From: Syntrophomonadaceae bacterium
GTDB lineage: Bacteria > Bacillota > Dethiobacteria > PWVN01
Assembly: GCA_003561835.1 (NCBI GenBank)
Contig: PWVN01000078.1
Coordinates: 1-7,370 of the forward strand
DNA: 7,370 nt
Direction of reading: 5' to 3'
Of this stretch, positions 5,449-7,370 are shown piece by piece (within the stretch, counting starts at the first letter, position 1; each line of letters starts with the position of its first letter). The notes under the pieces were generated by a model. That model did not search any database. It saw nothing but the letters and a program-made list of their open reading frames with translations, and was not told the DNA's origin. The translations under genes were made by a program, and so were the position numbers.

Positions 5449-6855
5449 GTGAAATTAGAGAAAATAGGGATGAACCGCTACCTGCTGCCGGCCCGGGGTG
5501 ATATGAAGACACCAGCCCTTTTTTATCTCCAGGAGGATTTCCTGGAAGGGGCCTCGGCCGATAACTCCATGGAGCAGCTGGCCCAGGCCGCCTCCCTGCC
5601 GGGGACGGTGGCGGCCCTGGGCATGCCGGACATCCATTCGGGCTTCGGGCTGCCCATCGGCGGCGTCCTGGTGGGGGATGCGAAGGAGGGCCTCATCTCC
5701 GCCGGTGCCGTGGGCATGGACATCAACTGCGGCGTCCGCCTCCTTCGGACGGGCCTGAAAAGGGAAGCCCTGGGCACAAGGGAGCTGCGGGCACTGCTGA
5801 CCCGCATCGAGGAAGTCATCCCTGCCGGGGTGGGGAAACAGAGTGCCTTGAAGGAAATCGGTGGCCTGAACCGGGAGGAAATTTTGACGGGGGGAGCAAA
5901 AACCGCCGTCCGGGAAGGCTTTGGGGAAGAGGAAGACCTGGCGTGCTGCGAGGAAGGGGGGAGGTACCCGGGGGCGGACCCGGGGAAGATCTCCGCCCGG
6001 GCCCTGAAGCGCGCCCACCAGCTGGGGACCATCGGCGGCGGCAACCATTTTATCGAGTTCGGCCTGGTCCAGGAGGTTTACGAGGCAGAAACAGCGGCCC
6101 TCTTTGGCCTGGAAGAGGGCGACATCACCCTGATGGTCCATACGGGGAGCCGGGGGTTGGGCCACCAGATCTGCACCGATTACACCGACCTCATGTTCAG
6201 GCAGGCGAAGACCTTCGGACTGAAGCTCCCCAACCGGGGCCTGGCAGCCGTACCCGTCGACTCCCGGGAAGGCCGGGACTACCTGGCCGCCATGTCCTGC
6301 GCCGTCAATTTTGCCTTTGCCAACCGCCAGATCATCAGCCACTATCTCCGGCAGGCCCTCCGGGAGTTTTACGGGGAAGCCCGGGTCCGCCTCATCTACG
6401 ATGTGGCCCACAACATCGCCAAATTCGAAGAGGTGGAGGGAAAACCTTATCTCATTCACCGGAAGGGGGCCACCCGGGCCCTGCCCCCCGGCCATCCCCA
6501 AAACCCGGCCCGGTATATGGATACCGGCCACCCGGCCATCATCCCCGGGACCATGGGCACCTCTTCCTACGTGGTGACGGGGACGGGCCTCATCGGGGAA
6601 ACCTACAACTCGGTAAACCACGGGGCCGGCCGGACCATGTCCAGGACGGCGGCCAAGAAGGCCTTTTCCGCCGCGGACATCGCGGAGCAGCTGGACGATG
6701 TCCTTCTCAGCACCCGGGACCGGAAAGCCGTCATCGACGAAGCCCCCCTGGCTTACAAAAATATCGATAATGTGGTGGACACCCTGGCGGACATCGGGCT
6801 GACAAAAAAAATCCTCCGGTTAAAGCCCCTGGCCGTCATCAAAGGGGCGGGTTAG
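5449..6855 (+). CDS. rtcB: RNA-splicing ligase RtcB (3'-phosphate/5'-hydroxyl RNA ligase)
   Basis: GTP- and manganese-dependent ligase joining RNA ends with 2',3'-cyclic phosphate or 3'-phosphate to 5'-OH. It repairs cleaved RNA in bacteria and splices tRNA in archaea. From GTG 5449 the protein is 468 residues. All catalytic elements are visible by comparison with Pyrococcus horikoshii RtcB: Asp91 and Cys94 in GMDINCGVR, Asn199 and His200 in GGGNH, His231 in VHTGSRGLGHQ, His321 in YDVAHNI, and the guanylylated His391 in VNHGAGR. The longer ATG start at 5422 (477 residues) is possible. The GTG is preferred because it has the better ribosome binding site and the N-terminus VKLEKIG resembles homologues. 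It is 16 nt from the small gene and apparently ends the operon. No archease gene, the usual activator of RtcB, is visible in the window. Identity is very secure. Confidence 0.97.
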   Translation: MKLEKIGMNRYLLPARGDMKTPALFYLQEDFLEGASADNSMEQLAQAASLPGTVAALGMPDIHSGFGLPIGGVLVGDAKEGLISAGAVGMDINCGVRLLRTGLKREALGTRELRALLTRIEEVIPAGVGKQSALKEIGGLNREEILTGGAKTAVREGFGEEEDLACCEEGGRYPGADPGKISARALKRAHQLGTIGGGNHFIEFGLVQEVYEAETAALFGLEEGDITLMVHTGSRGLGHQICTDYTDLMFRQAKTFGLKLPNRGLAAVPVDSREGRDYLAAMSCAVNFAFANRQIISHYLRQALREFYGEARVRLIYDVAHNIAKFEEVEGKPYLIHRKGATRALPPGHPQNPARYMDTGHPAIIPGTMGTSSYVVTGTGLIGETYNSVNHGAGRTMSRTAAKKAFSAADIAEQLDDVLLSTRDRKAVIDEAPLAYKNIDNVVDTLADIGLTKKILRLKPLAVIKGAG

Positions 6856-6877
6856 GTAAATAATTGACATATTTCCC
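6855..6877. promoter_or_regulatory. Imperfect palindrome, possible operator
   Basis: GGTAAATA and TATTTCCC form an inverted repeat (one mismatched position) around a 7-nt centre, ATTGACA. It begins at the last base of the rtcB stop codon and overlaps the candidate -35 region of the next gene. It is short and AT-rich, so it may be chance. It has no T-run and is not a terminator. Confidence 0.3.
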
Positions 6878-6896
6878 TCAATACCCGGAATATACT
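6867..6896 (+). promoter_or_regulatory. Candidate promoter of the last gene, sigma-E (sporulation) like
   Basis: ACATATT at 6867-6873 matches 6 of 7 positions of the Bacillus sigma-E -35 pattern (KMATATT). After 15 nt, AATATACT at 6889-6896 matches 6 of 8 of its -10 pattern (CATACAMT). An overlapping TTGACA at 6864-6869 also exists, but the only good -10-like hexamer (TATACT, 6891-6896) is 21 nt away, too far for the housekeeping sigma factor. Transcription would start around 6903. The consensus comparison is by eye. Confidence 0.4.
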
Positions 6897-6915
6897 GGTG
6901 GTAAAGCGGACAGGA

Positions 6916-7370
6916 GTGGTCAAGCTGCATACTACCAGAAGGGTGAAAAAAAACCAAAGGGTTACCGCCGGGGAGAAGATCGGCTTCTTCCTGCTGGCCT
7001 TCCTCCTCTTCATCCTGGCTGCAACCTACTTTTTCAGCAGCCTGGGACCGGTCCAAACCCCCCTGTCGACCCTGGAGGAGAGCCGGCAGTCCCTGCTGGC
7101 CCTGGAAGGCTATGCCTTCGAAACCCGGGAGTGGGGCAGCGGATATACCATAACCTTCAGGGGTTACCAGTCGGGGGACAAGTTGTTGGGGGAGATTTCG
7201 GAATATGATATTTCTGTCTATGAAGAGAAGGGGGCCCTTTACCTGAAACAGGAGGAAGGGAAGTGGGTTGAGGCCCGGGAGCTGGGGCTTCAGAAGCTCA
7301 GCTGTTTCCTGCAAACCCCCGCCCATCTCCTGGAGCAGGTGGCCGCCAGTGAAAACCACCAAAATATCCG
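6916..7370 (+). CDS. Unrecognised membrane-anchored protein, N-terminal part (3' end outside window)
   Basis: The frame is open from GTG 6916 to the window edge, about 151 codons, with no stop. A positively charged start (TTRRVKKNQR) is followed by one hydrophobic segment at residues 22-41 (KIGFFLLAFLL core). This suggests an inner-membrane anchor with the rest outside the cell, or an uncleaved signal. No lipobox cysteine is evident. The outer part is rich in short beta-strand-like segments and aromatic residues (GYTITFRGYQSG, YDISVYEEKGALYLKQ, KWVEAREL). This vaguely recalls LolA/LppX-like lipoprotein folds, but I do not recognise a family. The start is uncertain: GTG 6916 lacks a good ribosome binding site. 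AGGAG at 6912-6916 is ideally placed for CTG 6925, and GTG 6943 is a third choice. It appears separately transcribed from rtcB. A reverse-strand open frame covers the same bases but lacks comparable protein features. Confidence 0.7.
   Translation, partial: MVKLHTTRRVKKNQRVTAGEKIGFFLLAFLLFILAATYFFSSLGPVQTPLSTLEESRQSLLALEGYAFETREWGSGYTITFRGYQSGDKLLGEISEYDISVYEEKGALYLKQEEGKWVEARELGLQKLSCFLQTPAHLLEQVAASENHQNI

Noticed and set aside
5455..6621. Reverse-strand open frame (388 codons) opposite rtcB
   Set aside because: It mirrors the RtcB coding sequence. Its composition is His/Gly/Pro/Gln-rich and without motifs.
5943..6770. Forward out-of-frame open reading frame within rtcB
   Set aside because: Its product is dominated by Gly, Pro and Arg, typical of a shifted frame in GC-rich DNA, and all RtcB motifs lie in the other frame.
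6864..6896. Housekeeping sigma-A promoter TTGACA/TATACT
   Set aside because: Both hexamers look good alone, but the 21-nt spacing is well outside the usual 16-18. A sigma-E-like reading fits better.
6820..7362. Reverse-strand open frame (180 codons) at the right end
   Set aside because: The + strand frame has a charged N-terminus followed by a clean membrane helix and matches the direction of its neighbours. The reverse frame overlaps the end of rtcB.

Overview
The window is a GC-rich stretch (roughly 60-65% G+C by eye), densely packed with genes all on the + strand. Strong AGGAGG-type ribosome binding sites, frequent GTG/TTG starts, a small protein resembling the Bacillota-restricted YpmA family and a possible sporulation sigma-E promoter together suggest a high-GC anaerobic Bacillota (a Clostridia-like lineage such as Moorella or the Desulfotomaculum/Pelotomaculum group). 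The lineage is an inference. No tRNA, rRNA, CRISPR array, insertion sequence or phage gene was seen.

Region 1 (1-4414) is a five-gene run for recycling the by-products of S-adenosylmethionine (SAM). It holds the 3' end of an S-adenosylhomocysteine hydrolase (ahcY), an MTAP/PNP-family nucleoside phosphorylase, methylthioribose-1-phosphate isomerase (mtnA), a class II aldolase, and an MTA/SAH/5'-deoxyadenosine deaminase (mtaD/dadD type). Genes are separated by 12-13 nt or overlap by 4-10 nt, so they look like one operon. The phosphorylase has Asn208 and Ala210 where human MTAP has adenine-reading Asp220 and Asp222, which suggests a 6-oxopurine enzyme. With the deaminase in the same operon, this predicts a deaminate-first route: MTA or 5'-deoxyadenosine to the inosine form, phosphorolysis to hypoxanthine plus the 5-modified ribose-1-phosphate, MtnA isomerisation, then aldol cleavage to dihydroxyacetone phosphate and a short aldehyde. 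This is an oxygen-independent 'DHAP shunt' rather than the O2-dependent Mtn dioxygenase pathway. None of mtnK, mtnW, mtnX, mtnC or mtnD is in the window.

Region 2 (4415-6855) starts after a 63-nt gap and carries surE (5'/3'-nucleotidase), a 56-residue YpmA-like protein with a perfect ribosome binding site, and rtcB (RNA 3'-phosphate/5'-OH ligase). Spacing of 7 and 16 nt suggests co-translation. No archease gene is visible next to rtcB.

Region 3 (6856-7370) is a short AT-rich intergenic stretch with an imperfect palindrome and a sigma-E-like promoter. It is followed by the 5' part of an unrecognised gene for a protein with one N-terminal membrane segment, cut off by the window end.

The most interesting points are the phosphorylase specificity residues read together with the deaminase and aldolase, a sharply AT-rich island inside mtnA (about 2021-2120), the small gene between surE and rtcB, and the unusual promoter and start of the last gene.
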